Under the pieces are notes generated by a model that was given only the letters and a program-made list of their open reading frames with translations, was not told where the DNA came from and did not search any database. 29,161 bases of DNA from Chara braunii (Eukaryota > Streptophyta > Charophyceae > Charales > Characeae): NCBI GenBank assembly GCA_003427395.1, contig BFEA01000432.1, positions 1,289,666 to 1,318,826 of the forward strand, given 5' to 3'. Position 1 is the stretch's first letter. Each line of letters starts with the position of its first letter. Position numbers and translations under genes: made by a program. This document shows, in pieces, positions 10,400-20,101 of the stretch.

Positions 10400-10985
10400 C
10401 AAAATATAATCTAGCTCCTCTAAATCAAGAAAATTTTGGCAGCGCTTCCCGTAGGAAAAGTGTCTCTCCAAAGTTTATATCAGTCCAAATATGAAAACAG
10501 AAATAATCTCCAACTCTGGAAAGCCAAATTCTATCTAACTCGCTGAATTAGTAAAAATTTGGACAACACTCCCTTTAGAAAGAGAGACTTTCCAGATTTA
10601 TAGTAGGTCAGATATGAACTCACAAGGCAACTTGAGTTCAACTTAAATTAATTTTGACTGACTCCTTAGTCTTGCAAAAATTTTGGCAGCACTCCCCTTA
10701 GAAAAGTGCTTTTCCAAAATTCATACAAAGCCAAGATTAGAACCCGAGACTAACTCTGACATCCCAAAGCCCAATTTTGTCTAACTCCCTAAATTAGAAA
10801 AAAATTGGGCAGCATTCCATTTAGAAAAAAAAAAGAGGCTTTCCAAATTTTTACTAAGTCGGATATGACGAAAGGACGAGCTAAACTTTCGCAAGTCAAA
10901 ATTTATCCAACTCCTTGAATCTGTAGAAATTTCGGTAGCGCTTCCCGTAGGAAAAGTAGCTTACCAGAATTTATACAGTTCCAAG
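10400..10985 (+). repeat. Tandem array, ~123-bp period, five hairpin-bearing copies
   Basis: Five copies share a core like TTTTGGCAGCGCTTCCCGTA, preceded ~20-30 bp earlier by a CTAACTCC-type motif and followed by a pyrimidine stretch with CCAAA. The GGC of the core ends at 10440, 10563, 10687, 10810 and 10936, giving spacings of 123, 124, 123 and 126. A partial sixth copy begins near 11057. Each copy can fold with AATTTTGG-like and CCAAAATT-like arms. In copy three AATTTTGG (10679-10686) pairs with CCAAAATT (10714-10721), and GCACT pairs with AGTGC inside it. Confidence 0.8.
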
Positions 10986-11317
10986 TATAGTAACAAGCCT
11001 CAGGAAATACAAAAATCGGTCTAAGTAAAATAACGTCAGCTTAGCAAATGCAGAAATTGACCTAACTCCTATCGCTCTAGCACGTGGCGAGCCTCTAAAA
11101 CAACTACCTGTCAACCTGAAACCCAGACCAAGTGGTAGTCTCACTCAGCCACATGCAGGCCAAACCACAAAGGTAAGTACTCTCGCCATTCCCTAGTTCT
11201 TTCAGCAACCAATAATTCATGCTTTCTCAGTGAGTTACCCCTTTATACCCAATTTACATAAGGCATAAGTCAGGGCAGCTGAACTTACAGAGCGCGCCCA
11301 ACTTAGCCAGGCCCAAA

Positions 11318-12162
11318 GTCAGAATACCTAAACTTATAGAGCGTTCGGACTTGGCCAAGTATACACAACTACTTCTCTTCTTCTTTGAGTGTGTGACTAG
11401 ACCACTCTAGTCGCCGTGAACTGTTTAAATCGCCAAATTGTATATACCTCTCTGAAATTAGTCTTCAAAGGGACATAAGGCTGAGCCGCTCAACTTAGAA
11501 CATTGCTCAGCCTGTCCACACTTACCTTCAATTATATCTCTTAATTATACTCTTTTCAGTTGTGATAAGCTGTAGTCAGGCTACCTAAACTTACAGAGCG
11601 GTCTGACTAGCCTGTTCTTAATAGCATAGTAGTACAATATAGCCAAGTTATATCCATTGGGTTCCAACATGTCCGAGGCATTGGGTCAGACCACCTAAAC
11701 TTATAGAGTGGTCTGATCCTCACCTAGGTTCGTTTCTCTCTGGTCCAATCTGTGCTAGGCAGTGAGACAGGCTACCTAAACTTATAGAGCGGCCCGCTTC
11801 TTGCCAAGATTATTCCCTCAAAACAAAAAGCGGCTCAGACCTCCTTGTTAAGAACCAAAGAAACTGAGAGAATCCCAAGTAAATGAGGCAACCCAAGGCA
11901 CCTGAACTTATAGAGCGCCTTGGGTCCCTGAAAACCACTCACAGTCAAATCCCCACAAGTCAGAGCAGTCAGGACACCTAAACTTATAGAGCGTCCTGAC
12001 CCTCCATGCAGTTCACAGCACCAGGCCTCCCCAAACTTATGCGGACATCCCGGCCTCTAGAGCTTCAGGCTACCTAAACTTATAAAGCGATCTGAGGCTC
12101 CATGCAAACCAAAAATAAACAAAGCGCCGGGCTTCCCCAAACTTAAGGGGACCTCCCAGCCT
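11318..12162 (+). repeat. Family of hairpins with a common loop and different stems
   Basis: At least six elements share a loop close to ACCTAAACTTATAGAGC, but each has its own complementary stem. 11573-11581/11601-11609 is 9 bp with one G-T. 11683-11694/11708-11719 is 12 bp with one G-T. 11891-11899/11917-11925 is a perfect 9 bp. 11968-11975/11993-12000 is a perfect 8 bp. 12060-12069/12091-12100 is 10 bp with two G-T. 11318-11324/11344-11350 has 6 of 7 pairs. A relative at 11479-11486/11505-11512 is a perfect 8 bp with another loop. Two variants with a CCCCAAACTTA loop are at about 12023-12056 and 12129-12162. Confidence 0.8.
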
Positions 12163-12402
12163 TAATGACCCAGTCAAGCTGCACATAATACTGCCTTCCT
12201 CGCAACCTTCCCCCAGATGCAACCCATCTCATTCATAGTCTACTTTCAGGCAATCAACAAACCTGAAACTGAGATTGCACACACACTCCTTTACTTCAGT
12301 CCGACTTAAGTCCTGACAGTCAAACCAAAATCAGAGTACAGGAGTCACGCAGTACACTCAGTCAAACGATAGAAAGATGTACAGGTAGGGGTTATAGTTG
12401 GG

Positions 12403-12409
12403 TTTATAG
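12403..12409 (-). promoter_or_regulatory. TATA-like box (minus strand)
   Basis: The minus strand reads CTATAAACCC. If 10397 onward is an LTR, this site could start a leftward transcript that would include the hairpin family and the 123-bp array in its 5' part. It is a single motif match with no other support. Confidence 0.25.
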
Positions 12410-12444
12410 AGGGAGTCAAGGGATTACCACTCAGTTCCCTGCCT

Positions 12445-12467
12445 CCAGGACTCCGCCTAAGTCCTGG
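12445..12467. repeat. Perfect 8-bp-stem hairpin
   Basis: CCAGGACT (12445-12452) and AGTCCTGG (12460-12467) are exact reverse complements around a 7-base loop, CCGCCTA. It lies just right of the shared-loop hairpin family but has a different loop. Confidence 0.85.
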
Positions 12468-12469
12468 CA

Positions 12470-14030
12470 GAGCTCCCGCAATCGGTGGGGCAACCTCCCA
12501 CAAAGGCCTTGGCGCGGATTACGGGCCACACGCCCGCCTTCCGCCTTCCTCCCAAAACCAAGGACTCTCAGACTCAGGGAAGAACCACTTAGACTCGCTT
12601 GAGAGGGTCTTCAATCCTTCCGTGCCTGAGGGCCCCGCAATGGCAGCCTAGAGACAATCGCTTGATCCAACACCAGTCACGCTGCCGACGTCAACCTTCC
12701 CCTTCTAATCATGCCCAAGTACAATCACTGCCTTGTGTAAAAACCGTACCCCGACCTCACTCACAACCCCCAAGCTGCCCCGAGCCTTACCCCCTTTCTT
12801 GCTGCCTCACGCACTGCGGTCACTAGAACAGGCAGCCCACCAGTCGACCAAGCAAGCCTCCAACCCCACGACTAGCTTCACGTTACGCCCATTGGCAGGT
12901 TGCGCAAGCCGAAATGAATACTCCGCCAGGCCGCGGAAAGACACTCCTTAGTAATCCAACCTCCCTCTCGGTACAGTTGTGTCGTCCCTACACAAGCTAG
13001 AGTGACCCTTCCGCTACCCCACGGAGGAATGCGCCGTTCTGCAGTCGTGCGCACAGAAATGGCAGGAAGGCGCCGGTTCCATCAATAGGATGGGCAGCAC
13101 ATCGGCCTAGTGGTGAGTCTCCAACCCCGCGGCTCACTCCTCCCCGCCACAATCTTCGTTCGGAGGGGCGTCACACTGGCCGAAAGGTAAGTCGCCCACC
13201 CCTCAGTTCGCTCCTGGTTACTTGCTCAACAGAATGGAGAAAATTACGTGAATCTTTCGCTAGAACACAGAGAGATACAGATTCGACGATTTCCTTCCTT
13301 CAGACGCAACTCTTAACGCCCATACTGCCTGATCTAAGCCCCAACCCAGGAGTCCTATTCCCTCATTAGTCTCCCTCGCCCTCAAAGCCTTTAGAATGCC
13401 CTTCCCCTTTTCCGATTTCATCAAAGATCGGGTGAGTATCGTGTTGCATGCTCCCCCCCCATCCCCGTTTCTCAACATCTCCACGCAGCCTATAAGTCAC
13501 ACTGCGCAAAAACTACTACTCTGCTGCTAATTCGGTCCACCCCAATGGATTTGCCCCGACCCAAACATCAGATTAGCTTCTTCCCCTCCGCCCGAGTTCA
13601 CAGAGAATCGAGTAGTAATCTCAATTTCTCCTCCCTTCTTTCTTAGCTCCCACCATAGCTTGGCGCATCATCTTTCTCTACTGACTCCATATCCGCTAAC
13701 CTACTGCCCTCTCTAATAAACTCGCCATGGCCGAAAATGCTAGGAACGAGCCCTTATTCGCCCATTTCTGTTGAGGAACGGGCATAAAACCGTCTTCCCT
13801 CCGGCCATAGCTCGCCGCTCCTTCTTCGCTGTGCCCCTTCCTATCTCGCACGCACCCCACGCCAGATCGCATCCCGGTTCACCTCCTTCACAATGGTGCC
13901 CGCCACTCCGTACTTCGTTTTTCAACCGGCCCCACTGCCCGTCGGTCCGTCCGGAAGCACGCAACAAGAGGTGAGCGAGCAAAAAATCCTGAGCACTTGG
14001 GTCTCCGCTTGACTTATGCGTGTCAGCTTC
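12470..14030. other. GC-rich gene-free DNA with weak repeats
   Basis: No protein or RNA family was recognised. A motif like GGCC-TAGTGGTGAGTCTCCAACCCC appears in three diverged forms around 12838-12880, 13098-13140 and 13172-13216. Reading frames of up to 143 codons are Pro/Arg-rich products of GC bias. Confidence 0.45.
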
Positions 14031-15020
14031 GCGCCGGGGCCACGCTGAACTTCTCTGTATCATTCCAATTTCGACAGATGTCCCAAAGAATACGGGCCGG
14101 GGCAGCACCTTCCTCAGCACTCCAAACCCTACGCGGCCAAGACCTCGCCCCTTTTTAACGCAGGAACCCACCCTCCTTCTTGGGGATCGTGCACTTCGAC
14201 TTTATCCTGGGCCAAGCTGACCTTCTCCGTATCGGCCCGAATTTCCCACGGGTGCCCCAATACGATCCTTCGTGGCCGTACCCCCACCCACTTCGCTATT
14301 CTTGCACGGACCTGGCCCTTCCTTCGGGCTTCATGCATGCGAACCTTGCACAGGGCCGTGCAAGTCTTCCCTGTCTCCTCTTTGCGGGCCCCCCTGGCCA
14401 CGTCTCGCGCTCGTGTTCATCCCCGGGCTTCGCAAGCACTCCCTTTGCACGGCTGGCCAAGCGGATCCTCCCTGTATCGTACCGATTTCAACAGATATTC
14501 CGAAGGACCCCACTTACAACGGCCCTCCACGCCCCTTTCCCTTAACCTGTTTTCCGTCCGGGTTCATTCCCGGACTTTCCCCCGTTACCCTTCATAGCAG
14601 CCAGGCGGTTCTTCCCGATATCACTTCAATTTCCACGGATGCCTTTCGGATTTCCGCGCGGCCACAACCCCATTCTACCCCGACGCACGCACCTGGCCCC
14701 TCCGTCGGGGTCCATACGCGTCAAACTCGCGCCGGGGCCAAGCGAACCTCCTGTGCACCGTTCCAATTTTTAACAGATTTCCCGAAGGACTCGCACGGCT
14801 GCAGCCTCGCCCTGCTTTGGCATGCGAACCCGGACCCTTTTAAGGATCTATACGTATCGGCCTTACGCAGGGGCCATGCTACTCTTCCCCATATCGTTTT
14901 GAATCTAGCGAGTATCCCGTAGGACTCGCGCTGCGCGGCGCCTGTCGGCGCGGCTAGCAGTCTCATGGCCCCCTGTCCTTAGTCCGTTTTCTCGTCCGGG
15001 TTCGTTCCCGGGCCCCCCTT
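14031..15020 (+). repeat. Degenerate ~140-bp repeat array with hairpins
   Basis: A block reading roughly GGGCCAAGC...CTTC.CTGTATCGTTCCAATTTC-ACAGAT...CCGAAGGAC...GCGCGGCC recurs with its GTATC-equivalent at 14057, 14229, 14474, 14618, about 14753 and 14890. Intervals are 135-245 bp, most near 140. A linked unit holds the hairpin GTCCGGG-loop-CCCGGAC (about 14555-14575), again at about 14994-15013 with one substitution. A related GTTCATCCCCGGGC is near 14412. The 216-codon plus-strand frame at 14272-14922 only translates these repeats. Confidence 0.6.
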
Positions 15021-15990
15021 TGCGGTTGCTACGTCAGCAAGTCTGACCAGCCAAGAAAAAAAAAATCTAAGAACAAAGATCTCCCGTGGACTCTTTCAAA
15101 GGCGGACTTAGACATTAGCCCCCGGGGCTGCTTAGCGAAGGGGGTCGCCAAATGGCTAAAGGCCGCGGGCATCCCCAAGCCCCCCCTTGCCCCGCGGCCG
15201 GGCCCGCGACCGAACTGCCTCAGCAAAACAAAAGGGGGATAGTCCTACGGGACCCTCGACCTCTCGGCTCCTCCGCTCCATTGCTCCCGTGCCTCCGTCC
15301 ACTGGTCTCGAACCTCGTACCTTTGCCGAAACAATCCAGTGTCGTGACCGATAAGGCTAAGCCCAAGCCTGTGATCAGAAGGCGCGGCTTCCCACATAAG
15401 GCGGTCTCACGCGGCGCCTCTGGGCCAGGTTACCGCCTTGGCCACTCCTTCGGCCCCCACCTACATTCGCGGCCCTTTGGCGTCTACGCCACCCTGCCAG
15501 CCTGGTTCCGGGCCATCCCATGCGCCTACTGGCGTGTCAACCCTACCGCTGGACCGCGCGCTCCGATCAAAAACAAACTTTTACCCCCAATCCAAACTCG
15601 CAACATGGTCCGGGCTAGTCGGCTAGACCGGCTGCCTATCTCAACCAGAAAAAATCACACGCGCGCCTCAAAACTTGCGCGCCCACATACTCCATACCGG
15701 GACAAGGCAGACCTTGGCCCGCGCGCGGACGACCCTCACATTTTTCTCGTACGGGCATCCAAAAGCCAGGCTAACCGAGCCTTTCTGTCACTTGCAAAAA
15801 CTAGGGCGGATACCCTTGTAAGGGTATTCGCGCCGACAACTTACCGGACCATATTAAGTGACGTCCCTGTCGCGTCGCCAGATCAAAGAGCCATAGACTC
15901 CCTCACACTCCAAATGCTGACGAGATGAGAACCAATCCGATTAGTCGACAGACTCAGGGTCGAGACCTCCATCAAACCGTGCCAACACAA
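15021..15990. other. GC-rich DNA with an unrecognised open frame
   Basis: A 258-codon plus-strand frame spans 15152-15928. Its translation is Arg/Pro/Ala-rich with no motif, signal peptide or membrane segment that I recognise. In DNA this GC-rich, long frames arise by chance, and nothing upstream looks like a gene start. I treat the interval as non-coding. Confidence 0.4.
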
Positions 15991-16076
15991 CTATATGCTG
16001 CCAGGGTTTCAACCTGGGTCTCCATTGTCCTGACACCAGGACGCCGGTGTATTACGCGTGTATACTACAGTATAAG
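15991..16076 (-). repeat. tRNA-like element (tRNA-derived SINE or tRNA pseudogene)
   Basis: On the minus strand there is a textbook T-arm: CCAGG, 7-base loop TTGAAAC, CCTGG. It contains a B-box-like GGTTGAAACCC. Upstream is an anticodon-arm-like GTCCT-GGTGTC-AGGAC and a D-arm-like TGTAGTATAC segment. The anticodon loop is one base short and the acceptor arm does not pair, so it is not a working tRNA. It is best read as a retroposon head or tRNA pseudogene. Part of its core recurs at 6273-6299. Confidence 0.5.
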
Positions 16077-16958
16077 TTTCAAAGGCCCTCAAACCCCCCT
16101 CTTCCCCTTTGTCCTAGACAATCGCCGGCCTCTCGTTAGGTGTCCCAGTTAGCCTCTTTCTCGTAGACAGAGCCATAACTAGGGACGCGGGCTTTGAATG
16201 GGACCTGTGAAGGCATTCTTGCCTTCTTTCAGCAATTTTCTCACCATCAAACAAAATGCATATGTATAACTTATAGCCTCTCTCGGCCCTTTCTGCAGTC
16301 TAGTACAGAAACGCCAGGTCTCCATCTGAGCCCACCATAGCCTGATTGATCGGGTCAGGTCTACGGCTCACCGCATTGTTACCTTAGCGGCGTTATCCTC
16401 CCGTTGGTTACACAACGATAGGCGCCTTTCCCGACAATCAGTCAGTCAGGATTTTCCAAAAGACTCGACTCTTATCCCGCGAGGTAATTTCTCCGGGGCG
16501 GGCAACTCCCCTTAAACTCTTACCTCGCGAGCCCGCAGCCAGGTTGTGCCGGCCAACAGCCATCCACTAGGGGTTGCGCCCGAGTGGCACTAAACTTTAC
16601 TGTTAGCTTGGTATTCCTTTAAGTATGTCTCAGAATTAGCACAGGTGGTTGGGCGGGGCTTCACAAACAATTCACAGGCCGCTGCGGGACAACGCGGGGG
16701 TCCGAAGGCATTTACCAGCCCTTCCATCATAGGCACGGCATCCTTCGCTCAATCACAAACAGTCTCCCTGTCGGATTCACAAGGCCACGGCTCCTGACCT
16801 GATCAGGGTCAGCAGTAGCCCACCCTGAGACATCTCTCGCCCTTCTCAAACATCTCAGCCACACATGGTCTCCTTTCGTCAGACTTTATCAACACAAACA
16901 ATGCTTCCCATACCACTCAATTTTACCCACCCTTACTTGGTAAGGGATGTCTCTCTCT

Positions 16959-16959
<1 letters not shown>
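16077..16959. other. Gene-free DNA with a 52-bp imperfect palindrome
   Basis: CGCGAGGTAA (16478-16487) and TTACCTCGCG (16520-16529) are a perfect 10-bp inverted repeat. GGGG (16495-16498) and CCCC (16508-16511) can pair inside it. Near 16929 CCCTTAC-TTG-GTAAGGG is another perfect hairpin, just before the A run. No gene is seen. Confidence 0.6.

Positions 16960-16993
<34 letters not shown>
16960..16993 (+). repeat. 34-bp A run
   Basis: An uninterrupted A run follows a CTCTCTCT stretch. It could be a retroposon tail or simple slippage; no retroposon body was recognised immediately to its left. Confidence 0.9.
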
Positions 16994-16996
<3 letters not shown>

Positions 16997-17962
16997 ACGG
17001 TCATCCTTTTTTTGTATGGGATGACTCCTCACACGACCTCTTCCAAAACCATGAAGGGGCCTCCATGCAATGCAATTCCTACCTTCCAGGACCATGAAGG
17101 GGGTCTTAATCACCAAATAACTCAAACTGAGGGACCACCTTCTAGGTCCCTATACAACTTAGGCACGATGTTTAGTACGACCAAACATGCAAATTCCTAA
17201 ATTCACCAATCCCGTGGGGTTCTCACAATTTTTCACAATCAGACTGCACTTCCCCTCCTTATACTCTGCCCTCTCGTCCGCTTGCAACAGACCGTACGAG
17301 TATACCGGAGGGTAAACAACTTTACCATTTACACAATCATGCCCATGAGATGTATCGTGTATTCCTCTCACACAAAGCCAATCATACATCAGGATAAATC
17401 CACACATGTGAGAGTGATATTGGTCATCACAAGACAAGTCCCATAGGATCTCAACTCATAATACACTCAGGGAGTAGAATGCCTCCCTCAATCAGTCGAA
17501 TACAAGCACTCAACTCAATGCCCCGCCTGTCTGAGTAGGATTCATAACCCCACTGTACACTCACCAAATATGCTCGGGAACATAGCATTCACCTAACATC
17601 CACAGAATGGCCAGCCCCTGTACTCCCCCGCTGGGAAAACTCACATCCCGAGTGCTAGAAACTCCCAAATCCCATTCTGAGCAGCAATAGTTTCTGAATC
17701 ACAAAACCAAATGTAACCAAATGGTCTCATATATCACATAGTTGAGTCCTACCCCTGGGTCGTAGCCCACGAAGAAACTCAAGAGGAAACAGGCGAACAA
17801 AAGTCACACACATATGTACAATCGGATAGAAACTCATCCCACCACTCCTACGCACACACACATCTAGGGCCCGCTCAACTGACTCAAGGTATGTACACAC
17901 CTAACCCTGCCCTGGGTGTGTCAAGGATCTCTAGTCCTATCAATATATAGACAGATCGATCC
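16994..17962. other. Gene-free DNA left of the Gypsy element
   Basis: The 3' LTR of the Gypsy element is expected here or further left, but no sequence matching 27792-29161 was found. A purine tract (minus strand) directly after the last stop could not be identified either. CCATGAAGGGG-type motifs occur twice near 17050 and 17090. A 92-codon minus-strand frame (17159-17437) has no recognisable feature. Confidence 0.45.
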
Positions 17963-18259
17963 CTACTTACACAATTCCTCTTGGTTCTGCCTATACAACT
18001 GAGCCGTGCCCCCATTTGGAGCTCGCTCCACTATCCTACCCTGTCTGTCATAGAATTTGCCCTCGACCTCCGCAACTCGCCCCTCGGCCTTATCCTCAAG
18101 GAGCTCTGGACAGTCCACGACTCTATGTCCTCCCTCCTTGCACCAAAAACAGGAGGTATCATGCCACCTAGCAGCCTTCTTCTTCTTCCCTTGCGAACTG
18201 GATGCCGAAGGCGCTCCTATGGTCCCAGTAGTCACCTCGTGACACGAGGGCAACCCCAC
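17963..18259 (-). pseudogene. gag2: Second gag-like protein, C-terminal part with CCHC zinc knuckle
   Basis: This is the C-terminal 98 codons of the gag-like frame that follows integrase. A Lys-rich stretch precedes the zinc knuckle CFWCKEGGHRVVDC (CX2CX4HX4C, plus 18110-18151), which in Gag proteins binds nucleic acid during packaging. Behind it comes GKFYDRQGR and, ~10 residues on, a GG motif, then the natural stop. The same order follows the knuckle in the first gag, GDIYDRWGK and then GG. It lies in the same frame as the 18266-19771 segment and is cut off from it only by one TAG at 18266-18268, so the start given here is just the codon after that interruption and not a real initiator. Confidence 0.75.
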
Positions 18260-18265
18260 ATGGCC

Positions 18266-19771
18266 CTAAGGTCCGGGCTCCATAGCCTCAGCACCTCCAC
18301 CCCTTCGTGCAACCGCAGTCCCTGGCCCGCGCTCTGGCGTATCCAGCTCTCGGGGTCCCTCTTCATGCACCCTCTCTGTCATCATCGCCTCATCCTTACA
18401 TACTCCTGACGGCTGAGAGCCCCCCATAGCGGCGGGCTCACTCATGACCTCTTGCTGCAATTGCCGTCGCGAGTCAAGCCCTCCTAAGTCGGTCCCCGTG
18501 GCCCAGGAGCCCAGCTCCGCCCTCAACTCCCCCAACCTCGGGGCATGCTCTGGAGCGTCGAGTCCCTGAGGCCCCTCCTGTGGACTGCCTATCCCCATGG
18601 CTGCTGTCAGCTCATGCAAGCGCGAACCTCTCCTCTCCGTGGACATAGCCATAAGCGACTCCTGCGCGCCACTCTCCTCCTCGACTGCGTTCAAGGGCGC
18701 CTCCTCCATTGGCTCGGCTTGTCGAGGGACCTCCACCGCTGCTCCCTGACCCGACGAAGCCTGCACCCCTCGGCCCTGGCTATTGGCTCCGGCTCGCCCC
18801 ATCTGGCTAGCCTCCCAGGCCGCCGGGAGCCTACCTACAGCGGCCGCCATCTCCCCAAGTCTCCTCTCCCACTCAACCTCTCTAGCCCTGCTCCTCGCCC
18901 TTTCCTCGACAAGCTGAGTAGTCAGGTGCTCAACCTCCAACTCCTTAACTCTGAGCTCAATGCTGAGTAGATTATACCACTGGAAGGATATGACTGCCGT
19001 CTCGCATACCCTCCGATCCATGCGCTCAATTGCCTGCCTGGTCGCGGAGAACCCCAAGTCCCGCATCTCTCTCAACTCACTCATCTCCTCGTCCGCCTGT
19101 CCCGCCTCTCGTGACCTCTGGCGGGCTGCATCCCTCTGGCTCTCATACCTAGCCCACAACTCGTCGATCCTCTGCTCACTCGTCTTGGGATCGACCGGCG
19201 GTGTCGGCTCTATCCCCGCCGCCTCCATCTCAGCCTGTCTTGCGTATATATCGTCCAGACGGACCTGCACTCGGGCGGACTTCTCTTCGCGGGTCTCTCT
19301 TGGAGTTCCTTCCACTCGCGGCCCCTGGCCTCCTGGAGTCGACGCCTCCGCCTCCATCCTTTTGCTCGCGCACGGCATTACTATCGGTAACTCTGCTGAC
19401 ATGGGCTCCTCGATAACCGGGCTCTTGGTCACCTGTGTGGCCAAGGGCAAGTCAAGGGGCACCTCCATCCTCGCTCTCTCACACACTCCCCGGTTCTCCG
19501 CCTCTACCTCTTGCTCAGGTATAGTGGTGGCCTCAGGGGGAAACTCCGGGATCTCCTCGATACCTGGCTCAGGAATCCCCTCTGGCCATGAACCCTGTGC
19601 TGGCTCTGGAGCTGGGGAGCATGAACGGGTATTGTCCCCAACCGTGATCACCTCTCTCTCCTGAGATCGTACCGGATCCGGCCGCTCGGCTTCCATCTCA
19701 GGGTCTTGCGGCTTCTCTCGGTCTCGCATGTTTGTATCCATCTCAGGGTCGAGGGGCTCCTCCAATGGCAC
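18266..19771 (-). pseudogene. gag2: Second gag-like protein, central acidic and coiled-coil part
   Basis: About 500 codons, open throughout. The first ~190 residues are Pro/Glu-rich and probably disordered. Residues ~198-315 are rich in Glu, Arg, Leu and Ala with heptad-like spacing (for example RVKELEVEHLTTQLVEERAR) and are likely coiled coil, which would suit oligomerisation. The remainder is again Gly/Glu/Pro-rich. The apparent start is only the first codon after an in-frame TGA at 19775-19777. Upstream sequence to 20707 and downstream sequence to 17963 are in the same frame. No known domain was recognised in this stretch alone; assignment to gag rests on its two neighbours. Confidence 0.65.
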
Positions 19772-19774
19772 GTA

Positions 19775-20101
19775 TCACGCCGGCTCAACTGAGCCCTCTC
19801 CCAGCCGTGAGGCCTCCCATTGGGATACATCGAGATGCGTCGCCAAGCTTCGGAATGGCGTCTCTCTTGGTATGTCCAGCTCCTGCGTTGATGGCAATGG
19901 CGAGGGCGGCCTCAACTCCTCGCTCGTAATCCGCCGAAACTCAACCGCCCAGAGGCCACAAGCAGGGAACGACTCCCTTGCCAATGCGGGCTCTACGGGC
20001 TCATCCTCCCGCTGGGCCGGGGTTCCCCTCCCCTCTCTGGCCAGCCCCGCCTCTCTCGGTGCCAGTTCCCTTGGCCTCTTGCTTCGCCGCCGCCTCTCAA
20101 C
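19775..20101 (-). pseudogene. gag2: Second gag-like protein, in-frame linker between two stops
   Basis: Between the TGA at 20102-20104 and the TGA at 19775-19777 the frame stays open for about 108 codons. It encodes a basic, Arg-rich stretch and then an acidic one. This shows that the N-terminal and central parts are one reading frame split by point stops rather than separate genes. No domain is recognised. Confidence 0.6.

Larger units (their letters stand above)
10397..12420 (-). mobile_element. Probable LTR (U5 end at 10397), right end not found
   Basis: The segment begins with TG on the plus strand directly beside the putative primer-binding site, so it should be an LTR read on the minus strand. 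It carries two kinds of structured tandem repeat: the 123-bp array and the shared-loop hairpin family. A minus-strand TATA-like box (12403-12409) is a possible U3/R promoter. The other LTR end, expected to be CA on the plus strand, could not be identified, so the extent to the right is arbitrary and no second copy of this LTR is in the window. Confidence 0.4.

Noticed and set aside
11318-12162. Integron attC-like recombination sites (variable-stem hairpins)
   Set aside because: Variable stems with conserved structure recall attC, but there is no attC core sequence, no cassette genes and no integrase of that type, and the genome is eukaryotic.
14272-14922. 216-codon plus-strand open frame
   Set aside because: It is a translation of the ~140-bp repeat units; neighbouring frames are also open over the same repeats.
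15868-15880. TGTCGCG as the missing 3' LTR boundary
   Set aside because: Only the first seven bases match the LTR start at 27792; the sequence then diverges completely.
15152-15928. 258-codon plus-strand open frame
   Set aside because: It is GC-driven and Arg/Pro/Ala-rich, with no motif or recognisable homologue. It lies between repeat arrays and has no supporting gene structure.
17159-17437. 92-codon minus-strand open frame left of gag2
   Set aside because: The composition looks protein-like, but no family or motif was recognised. It is out of context and short, so it could not be supported as a gene.
18545-19664. Plus-strand open frames of 141 and 234 codons opposite gag2
   Set aside because: They are antisense shadows of the low-stop gag2 coding sequence; the zinc knuckle and coiled coil are on the minus strand.
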